Shown here: piece by piece, positions 18,180 through 26,239 of the stretch | How the letters are laid out: the number at the start of each line of letters is the position of its first letter | Position numbering within the stretch: position 1 is the stretch's first letter | NCBI RefSeq assembly: GCF_020024835.1 | Contig: NZ_JAHHTD010000013.1 | Location: 1-29,946 of the forward strand | Origin: Campylobacter sp. | Lineage (GTDB): Bacteria; Campylobacterota; Campylobacteria; Campylobacterales; Campylobacteraceae | DNA: 29,946 bases | Direction: 5' to 3' | Position numbers and translations under genes: made by a program | Notes under the pieces: generated by a model | Database searches by the model: none | What the model saw: the letters and a program-made list of their open reading frames with translations, nothing else | Told to the model about the DNA's origin: nothing

Positions 18180-18907
18180 TATGCCTCCTTAAGTTCTATT
18201 TTATGAAATCTGATTTCTCCCTCGTATTTTACTATAAAAAAACTTTCCTTATATGCAAAAGTAGTTAAATTTAAATATTTTATATTATCCAATTTTAAAA
18301 ATACACCTTGATGATAGTGACCTTCTATAATAAAATCTATTTGATATTTTTTTATACGATCTTTTATAATAAATTCAAAATTAAATATCTTTCTTACAAG
18401 ATCTTTTTCATTCTGTGAATTTAAAATTTTGCGTGTAATTTTTTCTTTACAGATAAAATTTAAAAAATTTAAAAAACAAAGCAAATAATGATTTCTTAAA
18501 TTTTTTAAGCAAAATTGCAAAAATGGTTTTAAGAAAATATCTCCGTGTGCTAATTTTACTCGAGTTTGATTTATATCTTCAAATTGGCAAAGTATTGGCT
18601 GTTTTTTTATATCATAAACTTTCACTTTGATAAAAAATTTTTTTAAATTAAAATCGTGATTTCCTTCTAAATATATAATCTCAATATCACTAGCTAATTC
18701 TTCTAAAAGCCTTATGTAAGGTTTAGCAAAATTATGAGTTGATCGTATTTCATACACTAATAAATCAAAAATATCGCCCATTAAAAAAAGTTGTTTTGTT
18801 TGAATTTCCTTATTTTTTAAAGCTTGTAAAAACTTCCAAAAACCCTTCCTGCTTTCATTTTCATGAGCATCAGCTATAAAAATAGCATTTTCTTTTATAT
18901 GTATCAA
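18179..18907 (-). CDS. LpxH-like calcineurin-type metallophosphoesterase
   Basis: A 242-residue two-metal phosphoesterase. Seen: D13-x-H15 in FIADAHE, GDIFDLL, GNHDF, AHGD, and the distal GHYHQG. The layout matches UDP-2,3-diacylglucosamine pyrophosphatases of lipid A synthesis, though classic LpxH has GNRD where this has GNHD; an epsilonproteobacterial LpxJ-type enzyme is the main alternative. The neighbour lpxB uses the LpxH product, which supports the role. The start is a TTG whose bases are shared with the TGA of the decayed gene upstream (TTGA); no in-frame ATG exists before the conserved metal motifs, and a GAGAAG element lies nearby as possible ribosome site. Confidence 0.72.
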   Translation of the reverse strand: MIHIKENAIFIADAHENESRKGFWKFLQALKNKEIQTKQLFLMGDIFDLLVYEIRSTHNFAKPYIRLLEELASDIEIIYLEGNHDFNLKKFFIKVKVYDIKKQPILCQFEDINQTRVKLAHGDIFLKPFLQFCLKNLRNHYLLCFLNFLNFICKEKITRKILNSQNEKDLVRKIFNFEFIIKDRIKKYQIDFIIEGHYHQGVFLKLDNIKYLNLTTFAYKESFFIVKYEGEIRFHKIELKEA

Positions 18908-19380
18908 TATTTAGACTTCTCACTCTTTAAAATTCGATCATAATCAACTTTACCATTAAAATATCGAATTCTTTTTAAATTAAATGCTTTATTAAGCACA
19001 TCTCTTTCTTTCTCATAATCTTTAACATAAATTCTAGCAATTGCACTTAATGTATGAATTAAATCATCGCTCATAAAAGGTTTGCTCAAGTTATTTTAGC
19101 CTTAGCGTCGTATCAAGCTCATAACCATACAAACTCACATAATTTCTTTAAATGCTTTCACCTACGATAAAAACTATATATGGAATTTTATCTTCAAATG
19201 TAACTTCATTTTTATATAAACTAGCTACTCTTTTATAATTTTTTAAAATATCCATTCAGTAAATTCTCGTTGAAAAGTAAAATAACTCCACCATAATGCA
19301 ATAATAATATCTAATACAATAATCAAAGCAATGTATGGTAGATATCTTAAAACAAAATCAAAATATGTTTTTTGTGTCAT
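18904..19380 (-). pseudogene. Decayed phosphoethanolamine-transferase-like (EptA/EptC/CptA) gene
   Basis: Three pieces of one protein lie in order in different frames. Piece 1 (19380-19243): MTQKTYFDFVLRYLPYIA then a membrane helix, 45 codons to TAA. Piece 2 (19255-19148, continuing past TAA): IPYIVFIVGESI, stop, RNYVSLYGYELDTT, stop; this is the signature region around the nucleophile of the alkaline-phosphatase-like PEtN transferases. Piece 3 (19089-18904): KPFMSDDLIHTLSAIA to KVDYDR, the typical C-terminus. About 160 of the usual 500-plus codons remain, so most of the membrane and catalytic domain is deleted. Its ATG overlaps the greA stop (TAATG) and its TGA overlaps the next TTG, so it was once a coupled operon member. 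The family adds phosphoethanolamine to lipid A or FlgG. Confidence 0.78.
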
Positions 19381-19865
19381 TAAAATTCCAAAGCCTTATA
19401 GCTTATAGAAATAATTTCAAATTCACTTTCACCCTTTGGCAAACGCACTTTAAAATCATCTCCTTCTTTTTTACCAAGCATAGCTCTAGCTATAGGTGAA
19501 TTTATGGAAATATAACCTTTATCTAAATTGCCTTCATTTACACCTACTAAAGTATAAGTACTTTGCTTTTGAGTATCCATATCCTCTACAACAATAGTCG
19601 ATCCAAATTTCACACTATCGTGCTCATAAGAGCTTGGATCTATAATTTGAGCTCTTGAGATTAAATCTCCAAGTTCAGCTATTTTGCTCTCTATAAATGC
19701 TTGTTTTTCCCTTGCTGCGTGATATTCTGCATTCTCCTTTAAATCTCCGTGAGACCTTGCTATATCTATTTCCTCAACTACCTTTGGACGCTCAATTTTT
19801 TTCAAATTTTCTAATTCTTTTTCTAATTTTTCATAACCATATTTACTCATAGGTTCTTTTTGCAT
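19380..19865 (-). CDS. greA: Transcription elongation factor GreA
   Basis: A 161-residue protein that rescues backtracked RNA polymerase by stimulating transcript cleavage. Seen: N-terminal coiled coil with the acidic tip in DIARSHGDLKENAEYHAA, and the C-terminal FKBP-like domain (INSPIARAMLGKKEGD). The MQKEPMSKYGYEKL start is normal in this group. It follows lpxB by 11 bases. Confidence 0.96.
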   Translation of the reverse strand: MQKEPMSKYGYEKLEKELENLKKIERPKVVEEIDIARSHGDLKENAEYHAAREKQAFIESKIAELGDLISRAQIIDPSSYEHDSVKFGSTIVVEDMDTQKQSTYTLVGVNEGNLDKGYISINSPIARAMLGKKEGDDFKVRLPKGESEFEIISISYKALEF

Positions 19866-19876
19866 ATTACACCTCT

Positions 19877-20971
19877 TTAAATTTCATAAATAATCTTAGC
19901 TAGATTCTTTGCACTTGCAAATTGCAAATATTCCTTTAAAAAATCTACCTTATCAAAAAATCCCTTATAATTATATTTAATAAAAGCTTGATATAATTTT
20001 TCAACACTCACTTCATCTTGTAAAAATTCAGGATTTAATGGCTCTTTTTTTGCAAAATCTAAAAAAATATTTGCAAGTCCTATATATTTTAATTTTACAA
20101 AAAGTTTTGCTATAAAAATATCAATCGCTTTTGCCTTGTAAGCTAAAATAAAAGGTGTGCCAACTAAAGCTGCTTCTAAGGTAGCAGTTCCACTACAAAT
20201 AAAAGCAAAATCAGATTTTTTAAGCACTTTTGGAGTATCGCTTTGTATTTTAAAAGCACTTATATCACCATAAAGCTCTAATCTTTTAAGATTAAAAGGA
20301 GGGATACAAAGTATTTTTTCACCTTTAAATTTAGCACTTAATTCTCTAAAAATAGGCATTAAACGCTTTATCTCACTTTTTCTTGATCCTGGTAAAAAGG
20401 CTATTGTTTTTTCATCTATTTTTTTAAAAAGTAATTTTTTTATATCATTTTTATCTTTAAATTCTTTTATTTCATCTAAAAGTGGATGTCCCACATAAAT
20501 ACTTTTACTAAAAAATTCTTTATCAAAAGGAAGTATAGAAGCTAAAATATCAAAATTTTTTTCTATTATAGGAATCCGTCCTTTTTTCCAAGCCCAAACT
20601 TGAGGTAAAATATAATAAATCTTTTTTATATTGGCGTTTGCTTTATTTAAAGCTTTAGCTAAAGGTATATTAAAAGCAGGAGAGTCAATACAAAGTAAAG
20701 TATTTATATCATTTTGCATAGCTAAATTTACAAGTTTTTTAATGGCTTCTTTTGCTTTAAAAATAAGTGGTAAAACCTCTATAAAACCCATAGCACTAAA
20801 TTCGTGCGAGCTATATAAAGGTTTATTTTTTAAATTAAATTCTTTGCATAAATTTTCATCATAAATTCCTAAAAGTTCAAACTCTCCATATAAACTACTA
20901 TAAGCTTTTAAAACTTCTTTTAAATGTAAATTTGCCGAAGGTTCTAATGCACAAACTAAAATTTTTTTCAT
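19877..20971 (-). CDS. lpxB: Lipid-A-disaccharide synthase
   Basis: A 364-residue GT19 glycosyltransferase that joins lipid X and UDP-2,3-diacylglucosamine. Seen: ALEPSANLHLKEVL at the N-terminus, IDSPAFNIPLAK, YYILPQVWAWKKGR, YVGHPLLDEI, AFLPGSRKSEIKRL, and the acceptor-loop CSGTATLEAALVGTPFILAYK. First gene of the leftward lpxB-to-tal unit. The AGAAAG ribosome site lies just before the ATG at 20971. Confidence 0.96.
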   Translation of the reverse strand: MKKILVCALEPSANLHLKEVLKAYSSLYGEFELLGIYDENLCKEFNLKNKPLYSSHEFSAMGFIEVLPLIFKAKEAIKKLVNLAMQNDINTLLCIDSPAFNIPLAKALNKANANIKKIYYILPQVWAWKKGRIPIIEKNFDILASILPFDKEFFSKSIYVGHPLLDEIKEFKDKNDIKKLLFKKIDEKTIAFLPGSRKSEIKRLMPIFRELSAKFKGEKILCIPPFNLKRLELYGDISAFKIQSDTPKVLKKSDFAFICSGTATLEAALVGTPFILAYKAKAIDIFIAKLFVKLKYIGLANIFLDFAKKEPLNPEFLQDEVSVEKLYQAFIKYNYKGFFDKVDFLKEYLQFASAKNLAKIIYEI

Positions 20972-21294
20972 TTAATTCTTTCTAAAGATTTGATTTGTTT
21001 TAATATTTATCAAATTTTTACTCCCACCACAATAAGTTTGATTATCTTTTATATTCTAAGGATATATTATTGTAAAAACTAATAAAATCTAAATTTTTTA
21101 AAATATCTTGATATTGGTTAAATTGTTTCTTAATGGTTTGAAGTGTGAAATTGGTATGTTTTATTGTTTTCATTTAATGCCTCAATTTAAACTTTTAGTG
21201 ATTTATTATATAAAAACAAAACTTCTAATTTATAAATATTTTTTTAAATCATCTATAAATATATAAAATCTAATAATTTAAACTAAATTATAAT
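20972..21294. other. Gene-poor stretch upstream of lpxB
   Basis: It must hold the lpxB promoter and the end of the hemerythrin transcript, both on the minus strand. I see no tRNA and no strong hairpin. It contains the short frame described at 21042-21173 and, between that and lpxB, a second short open stretch in another frame (NQTYCGGSKNLINIKT) that is closed by a stop upstream. The two together look more like gene debris than regulation, but I cannot name the source. Confidence 0.4.
21042..21173 (-). CDS. Possible small ORF, 43 residues, or gene remnant
   Basis: ATG at 21173 with a GAGG element seven bases upstream, reading MKTIKHTNFTLQTIKKQF and ending in a TAA at 21042. Basic, no hydrophobic segment, no recognised motif. 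The presence of a plausible ribosome site is the only positive sign. It could be a real small protein, or the 5' end of a gene whose remainder was lost; the region between it and lpxB carries coding-like sequence in another frame. Confidence 0.25.
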   Translation of the reverse strand: MKTIKHTNFTLQTIKKQFNQYQDILKNLDFISFYNNISLEYKR

Positions 21295-21876
21295 TTATAC
21301 AAGCTCCTTTTGAAATGTAATGCTTTGCTTACAAAACTGACAAGTTATAGAAATAAAATGCATAGCTATTTTTTTATGAACATCATATTTGGTACTATAA
21401 GTTTTATTTCTGCAAGAACAAGTATATAAGTAAATTTTTTCCAGTGATTTTTTTAAATTAAAAATATTACGTTTTTTTGAATCAGCAAAATCATAAATTT
21501 TTACATCATCTTTATATATGTGTTCTAATAACCATTGTTTAGTCGATAAATATAATTTTTCTTTCAAATCATTTGTTGTCTTTGCGTATCTTACAAAATT
21601 TATCATAGATTTTAATATATTTTTATGTTTTAATCTATGAGCATAAAATAAAGGATAATTGATATTTTTCATATAATTTTCTTCATACTCAAAATGCCTT
21701 TTTATGCAATTGAATAAATCAAATAATATAGTTTTTAACTCTTTTCTACTTATATGTTTTTGTAAAATTTCATCTAGTTTTTCTACTAAATTAAATAATT
21801 CTTTGTGCTGTTCATTTATAATTTGCATTTTTATATTTTGTTTAATTTCAAATTTAGTGATCATTGTTTTATCCAT
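21295..21876 (-). CDS. Hemerythrin-like oxygen/iron-binding protein with Cys/His tail
   Basis: A 193-residue protein. Residues 1-130 form a bacteriohemerythrin domain with all seven di-iron ligands at canonical spacing: H24, H61, E65, H80, H84, H119, D124. Residues 140-193 add a tail with C153-x-C155, H167, H173 and C179-x-x-C182, which could bind zinc. Campylobacter has several hemerythrins, some linked to protecting iron-sulphur enzymes from oxygen; which one this matches I cannot say. No signal peptide, so cytosolic. Single gene, divergent from pepT. Start could be M1 or M5; both have weak ribosome sites. Confidence 0.85.
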   Translation of the reverse strand: MDKTMITKFEIKQNIKMQIINEQHKELFNLVEKLDEILQKHISRKELKTILFDLFNCIKRHFEYEENYMKNINYPLFYAHRLKHKNILKSMINFVRYAKTTNDLKEKLYLSTKQWLLEHIYKDDVKIYDFADSKKRNIFNLKKSLEKIYLYTCSCRNKTYSTKYDVHKKIAMHFISITCQFCKQSITFQKELV

Positions 21877-21959
21877 GCTAAAATACCTATAGTTATTTTA
21901 TTATTTATTTAAAATAATATCATAATTTATTTAAAAATTATTAATAAAAGGAAAAAAAT
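21877..21959. promoter_or_regulatory. Divergent promoter region, hemerythrin gene / pepT
   Basis: This 83-base AT-rich gap must carry promoters for both directions. A good ribosome site (AAAAGGA) precedes pepT. TCATAAT on the + strand at about 21919 could be its -10 box, but so many AT-rich hexamers are present that I do not commit to one. Confidence 0.4.
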
Positions 21960-23189
21960 ATGGATATAGTAAATAGATTTTTAAGATACACAAAGATAAA
22001 CACCACTACAAATAAAGAAAATGGGGCTTTAGGGATAATGCCATCAAATCCAAAAGAGCTAGAGCTTGCTAATTTACTAGCACAAGAATTAAAAGATCTA
22101 AATTTAAAAGATATAAAAGTTAGAGAAAATTCAATAACAACAGCCGTTTTACCAGCTAATAGTCCAAATTTACCAAAAATAGCTTTTTTTGCTCACTTAG
22201 ATACTAGTATGGAACAAACCAATGATACAAAGGCTAAAATTACTCATTATGAAGGTGGAGATATTTGTTTAAATGAGGAGTTAAAAATTTATTTAAAAGA
22301 AAGCGAATTTAAAGAATTAAAAAATTATATAGGTGATGATATCATACATACAGATGGAACTAGTTTATTAGGCGGTGATGATAAAGCAGCTATTGCCGCT
22401 ATTATGGATATGCTTGAATTTTTTACTAAAAACCCAGATATAAAACACGGAGATATCTATACTTGCTTTCTACCAGATGAAGAGCAAGGATTAAAAGGTG
22501 CTAAAGCATTTGATATCAAAGAAATAAATGCTGATTTTGGATATTGTTTAGATTGTTGTGGAATAGGTGAGTTTATATATGAAAATTGGAATGCGGGAGA
22601 TTGTGAAGTAGAATTTATTGGCAAATCAGCTCACCCTATGAATGCTAAAGGAAAACTCGTAAATTCACTGATATTAGCTCACAAATTTATTGCTATGTTG
22701 CCAAATGGAGAAGCACCAGAATACACAGAAAACAAAGAAGGTTATTTTTGGGTAAAAGAATTAAAAGGCAATAGTGCTAAAACTATATTAAAAATAGACG
22801 TTAGAGAATTTGATGATAAAAAATATCAACAAAGAATGCAATTTTTACAAAATTTATGCGATAGCTTTAAACAACTTTATGGCGAAGAAAAAATAAATAT
22901 AAAATTAAGTGATAGATATAAAAATGTTTTTAATTCCTTAAAAAGCACTCAGAGTATTCCTATAACATTAGCTTTAAAAGCTTATGATAATTTAAATATA
23001 AAACCAAAAATTATTTCTATGCGTGGTGGATATGATGGTGCTATATTATCTGAAAAAGGCTTGCCTTGTCCAAATATATTCACAGGAGCACATAATTTTC
23101 ATTCTATATATGAATATTTGCCTGTTAATTCCTTAAAATCAGCAAGCAAAGTTTTACAAGAAATCATCATTCTTGCTAGCAAAAGTTAA
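21960..23189 (+). CDS. pepT: Peptidase T (M20B tripeptidase)
   Basis: A 409-residue zinc aminopeptidase releasing N-terminal residues from tripeptides in the cytosol. Seen: first metal motif FFAHLDTS with H79 and D81, bridging Asp in GGDDKAA (D140), catalytic and metal Glu pair in LPDEEQG (E174/E175), AHPMNAKGK in the lid domain, and the last metal His in GAHNFHS. Length matches E. coli PepT. Divergent from the hemerythrin gene and convergent with dcuC. Confidence 0.93.
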   Translation: MDIVNRFLRYTKINTTTNKENGALGIMPSNPKELELANLLAQELKDLNLKDIKVRENSITTAVLPANSPNLPKIAFFAHLDTSMEQTNDTKAKITHYEGGDICLNEELKIYLKESEFKELKNYIGDDIIHTDGTSLLGGDDKAAIAAIMDMLEFFTKNPDIKHGDIYTCFLPDEEQGLKGAKAFDIKEINADFGYCLDCCGIGEFIYENWNAGDCEVEFIGKSAHPMNAKGKLVNSLILAHKFIAMLPNGEAPEYTENKEGYFWVKELKGNSAKTILKIDVREFDDKKYQQRMQFLQNLCDSFKQLYGEEKINIKLSDRYKNVFNSLKSTQSIPITLALKAYDNLNIKPKIISMRGGYDGAILSEKGLPCPNIFTGAHNFHSIYEYLPVNSLKSASKVLQEIIILASKS

Positions 23190-23207
23190 TCTATAAAGAT
23201 TAACTTT
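23182..23207. terminator. Bidirectional terminator between pepT and dcuC
   Basis: A perfect 10-bp inverted repeat (AAAGTTAATC / GATTAACTTT) with a 6-base loop lies across the 16-base gap. It includes the pepT stop codon on one arm and touches the dcuC stop on the other, so one hairpin can end both convergent transcripts. The U tracts are short. Confidence 0.65.
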
Positions 23208-24519
23208 AAAGCATAAAAAATGCTATAGCAAACAAAGATACAATAGAGCCAAGCATAGTTCTTTTAACTATTTCTATAGTATTTGTTCTAGCTATACCAG
23301 CTACTATTATATTTGCTGCCATTATAGGAGACATAACCCTTCCTAAAACTCCAGCTATAGTAACTGCAGTTCCTAATTTAATTTGATCAAAGCCTAATTT
23401 ATCAGCGTGTATAGTTATAGATTCATTAAAAGCAATAGCAGGTGCATCTCCACTTCCTGTAACCACAGCCATTAAAAATGGTATAAAAGTTCCACCAAAT
23501 TTAACATAATCTTGTTCATTTTTCAAAAATTCTATAACCGCATCAATAGCACCACAGGCTTTTAAACCGGTTACAAAAACGGTGGCTGTTATGATAATAC
23601 CTACAACATTTGCGTAAGATTTTCCCATACCATTAAAAAATTCATTACAAATATCACTAGGCTTACTCCAAGTTATAATGATTGTTATAATAGCACCTAA
23701 AAGCATAGCTTCAGCAACACCAAGCTTTGTCGTCCAAGCAAATAAAAAACCAAAATTTTCATTTTGTGGCAAAGAACTAGCACCTATTACAAGTAAAATT
23801 ATAGGGACTAAAGGCATTAAAGCATAAAGTTTATTTGCTTTTTCAATTTCATTGTTATTTTCTTCTTGCTCTGCTTTATAAACAACACCTTTATTATAAT
23901 CTTTTAAAATCAAAGCCATAATAACCAAACAAATACAAGTTATACCACCAGCTACCATAGAATTTGGTATTTGAACCTTTATAACTTCTGGTATAGAAAC
24001 ATTTGCCATACTAGAAACGATACTATTGTGAGAAGTACCAGGTGATAAAACACCGCCTAAAGTGCCAGTTACAACACTAGCTGCTGCCATAGCAGGTTTA
24101 ATACCTGAAGCCATTAAAAGCGGTATCAAGGTAGCTCCAACTGCAGCACTACAACCAGCAGCTGAAGGGATAGCTATAGAAATAAAAAAAGTTATACTAA
24201 ATGCTATAGGTATAAGTAAAAAACCTAAATTTCTAAGCGGAGAAGTTAAAAATTTAACTAAATGCATATCACATTTTGTATATTTCATAACAAAAGCAAA
24301 ACCCATACTGGCACAAATTGCCTTTAAAATACTAGCTTTTGTCATAGTTAAAGTAAAAGCATTTAACGCTTCTATTGGCTTAAAAGATACTAAGCACAAG
24401 ATAAAACCAACGCCAAATAACACACTTTTAGTTTCATACTTTTTAATAAGCAATACTACAGCGACTAAAGTTCCTAAAATAGCTATAATCAAATATATAT
24501 CTTGAGTTAAATTTTGCAT
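23206..24519 (-). CDS. dcuC: C4-dicarboxylate transporter, DcuC family
   Basis: A 437-residue membrane carrier with about 12 hydrophobic segments. Features shared with E. coli DcuC: PSAAG in the first half, the GMGKSYANVVG stretch, TGSGDAP (TGSGNAP in E. coli), LGRVMSPI and the EIVKRT end. DcuC mediates succinate efflux or fumarate/succinate exchange under oxygen limitation. It follows pepE by eight bases, and its AAGGA ribosome site overlaps the pepE stop. Substrate in this organism is inferred. Confidence 0.85.
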   Translation of the reverse strand: MQNLTQDIYLIIAILGTLVAVVLLIKKYETKSVLFGVGFILCLVSFKPIEALNAFTLTMTKASILKAICASMGFAFVMKYTKCDMHLVKFLTSPLRNLGFLLIPIAFSITFFISIAIPSAAGCSAAVGATLIPLLMASGIKPAMAAASVVTGTLGGVLSPGTSHNSIVSSMANVSIPEVIKVQIPNSMVAGGITCICLVIMALILKDYNKGVVYKAEQEENNNEIEKANKLYALMPLVPIILLVIGASSLPQNENFGFLFAWTTKLGVAEAMLLGAIITIIITWSKPSDICNEFFNGMGKSYANVVGIIITATVFVTGLKACGAIDAVIEFLKNEQDYVKFGGTFIPFLMAVVTGSGDAPAIAFNESITIHADKLGFDQIKLGTAVTIAGVLGRVMSPIMAANIIVAGIARTNTIEIVKRTMLGSIVSLFAIAFFML

Positions 24520-24527
24520 AATTTTCC

Positions 24528-25232
24528 TTAATAAGTATATTCTTTATTTAGTTTTAAAACACTCTCTTGCATAGGATAAGTAAAAATTTTTACATCTTTA
24601 TAACCTATAACTTCTAAGGTGTTGTTTTTTATTTTTAAAGCACAACCTTCAGGTAAAGCATAAACTTTATCATTTTGATTGATTATCAAATACTCTTGCA
24701 GACGCTCTTCGCGACTTTCTCCATTGTGTCCTTGTATCTTACCGCTTATAAAATGAGGGTTTATTTGATGCGGAAAAAGATTTAAACTATCAAAGCTTTC
24801 AGGCATCACTATAGGCATATCATTTGTCGTCTTAATGCTCTTTCCTGCTATATTCGATCCAGCACTCCAGCCTATATAACAGGCACCATTTTTAATACTC
24901 TCTCTTATATTTTCTAATAAATCATTTTTATAAAGTTGATTTAAAAGCTCAAAACTATTTCCGCCACCTACCATAATTACTTTAGCATTTAAAATAGCCT
25001 CTTTTGCATTATTAAATTTATGTAAAGATTTTATGTTATTTCTTTGCAAACCTTGTTTTACTTTTTCTTCATACTCATCATAAGTTCTACGAATGCTCGC
25101 ATAAGGTATAAAAAGAATTTGTTCATTTAAAACATCATTTTCCTCTAAAAAAGAATCAATAAACACTCTTGTATGACTTAAATACGCACTATCTTGATAA
25201 GATGATGCACTAAAGAGTAAAAGGTTTAGCAT
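24528..25232 (-). CDS. pepE: Peptidase E (alpha-aspartyl dipeptidase, S51)
   Basis: A 234-residue serine peptidase that cleaves Asp-X dipeptides. Seen: MVGGGNSFELL, nucleophile S123 in GWSAGSN, the active-site His region FPHQINPHF (H155/H160), and YALPEGCAL. Length matches the E. coli enzyme. A strong AAAGGAGA ribosome site and a TATAAT box lie upstream. Placed in an operon with dcuC, so aspartate released here could be converted to fumarate and exchanged as C4-dicarboxylate (inference). Confidence 0.92.
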   Translation of the reverse strand: MLNLLLFSASSYQDSAYLSHTRVFIDSFLEENDVLNEQILFIPYASIRRTYDEYEEKVKQGLQRNNIKSLHKFNNAKEAILNAKVIMVGGGNSFELLNQLYKNDLLENIRESIKNGACYIGWSAGSNIAGKSIKTTNDMPIVMPESFDSLNLFPHQINPHFISGKIQGHNGESREERLQEYLIINQNDKVYALPEGCALKIKNNTLEVIGYKDVKIFTYPMQESVLKLNKEYTY

Positions 25233-25258
25233 ATTTTCTCCTTTAAAAATTTTTAAGC

Positions 25259-25264
25259 ATTATA
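25259..25264 (-). promoter_or_regulatory. pepE-dcuC promoter, -10 box
   Basis: A perfect TATAAT on the minus strand 26 bases before the pepE ATG, followed by TGC, with the AT-rich upstream sequence usual for Campylobacter sigma-70 promoters. It gives a short leader containing AAAGGAGA. Confidence 0.55.
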
Positions 25265-25344
25265 GTATTAAATTATTTATATTAACAATAAAAATCGCTT
25301 ATTTTTAAAATGATTATATAAATTTTTTATTTTATATAACTTTT

Positions 25345-25370
25345 ATTAAAAATTTATTATTATTTTTAAT
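25345..25370. repeat. Perfect inverted repeat in the pepE-surE divergent region
   Basis: ATTAAAAAT / ATTTTTAAT, 9 bp, 8-base loop, midway between the two divergent genes. It could be an operator, but a repeat made only of A and T is expected by chance in such sequence. The rest of 25233-25465 holds the surE promoter region (GTTAAAAT at about 25426) and no other feature I can support. Confidence 0.25.
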
Positions 25371-25465
25371 TAAACATAATTTTTATCTAAGCTAAAAATA
25401 AAAAGAGATTTTTTATAAACTTGATGTTAAAATCACATTCTTAAATTTAAATCAAAGTAATAACA

Positions 25466-26239
25466 ATGAAAGAAATTTTAATTACAAATGATGATGGCTA
25501 CGAAAGTAAAGGGCTTATAAAACTTATCAAAATGCTAAAAAAAGAATTTAAAGCTAAAATTACCATAGTCGCTCCAGCTACTGAAAAATCAGCTTGCTCA
25601 CATTCTATCACTTTAACAAAACCTTTAAGATTTCATAAAATTAAAAAACGATTTTACAAACTCAACGATGGCACTCCTGCTGATTGCATTTATCTTGCTT
25701 TGCATACTTTTTATAAAAAACGCTTACCAGATCTTGTAATTAGCGGGATTAACAAAGGGGCTAATATAGGTGAAGATATCACTTATTCAGGCACTTGTGC
25801 AGGTGCTATGGAAGCAGTTTTACAAGGAATTCCTGCTATTGCTTTGTCTCAATTTTATCAAGATAATCAAAAAAAATTAAATTTTAAACTTGCTTTAAAG
25901 CTCACAAAAAAAATAGTTAAAAATATTTTTAAAAAAAAATTTCCTTTAAATAAAAAAGAATTTTTAAATATTAATTTCCCTTCCTCAAAGGTAAAATTCA
26001 AAGGAATTAAAGTTTGCAAAACAGGAAAAAGAATTTATAATTATAAAGCACACTCAAACACTAATCCAAGAGGCGTGCGGTATTATTGGCTAGCCTCCAC
26101 AGATCTTAATCACGAAAAAGAAAAAAAATCTGACATTGCACTTTTAAAGAAAGGTTATGCAACCATAACCCCTATAATGCTTGATTTAACAGCTCATAAA
26201 CAAATAAAAAATCTTAAAAAATGGATAAAAAATGGATAG
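25466..26239 (+). CDS. surE: 5'/3'-nucleotidase SurE
   Basis: A 257-residue metal-dependent nucleoside-monophosphate phosphatase. Seen: ILITNDDGYESKGL with the two metal Asp residues, the Ser in SACSHSITL, and SGINKGANIGEDITYSGT with the metal Asn. The C-terminal half is very Lys-rich and includes a run of nine A bases at 25931-25939. Overlaps the next gene by eight bases, as in the C. jejuni surE region. Confidence 0.95.
   Translation: MKEILITNDDGYESKGLIKLIKMLKKEFKAKITIVAPATEKSACSHSITLTKPLRFHKIKKRFYKLNDGTPADCIYLALHTFYKKRLPDLVISGINKGANIGEDITYSGTCAGAMEAVLQGIPAIALSQFYQDNQKKLNFKLALKLTKKIVKNIFKKKFPLNKKEFLNINFPSSKVKFKGIKVCKTGKRIYNYKAHSNTNPRGVRYYWLASTDLNHEKEKKSDIALLKKGYATITPIMLDLTAHKQIKNLKKWIKNG

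Noticed and set aside
18904..19089. An independent 61-residue protein gene
   Set aside because: It matches the C-terminal end of PEtN transferases and follows other fragments of the same family, so it is better read as a remnant, though it may still be translated.
24062..24505. A 147-codon + strand frame opposite dcuC
   Set aside because: Antisense to a clear membrane transporter; hydrophobic pattern follows from the complementary codons.
25931..25939. Run of nine A bases in surE as a phase-variable tract
   Set aside because: Campylobacter phase variation relies mainly on G/C tracts; A runs of this size are common in such AT-rich genes and surE is a housekeeping gene.
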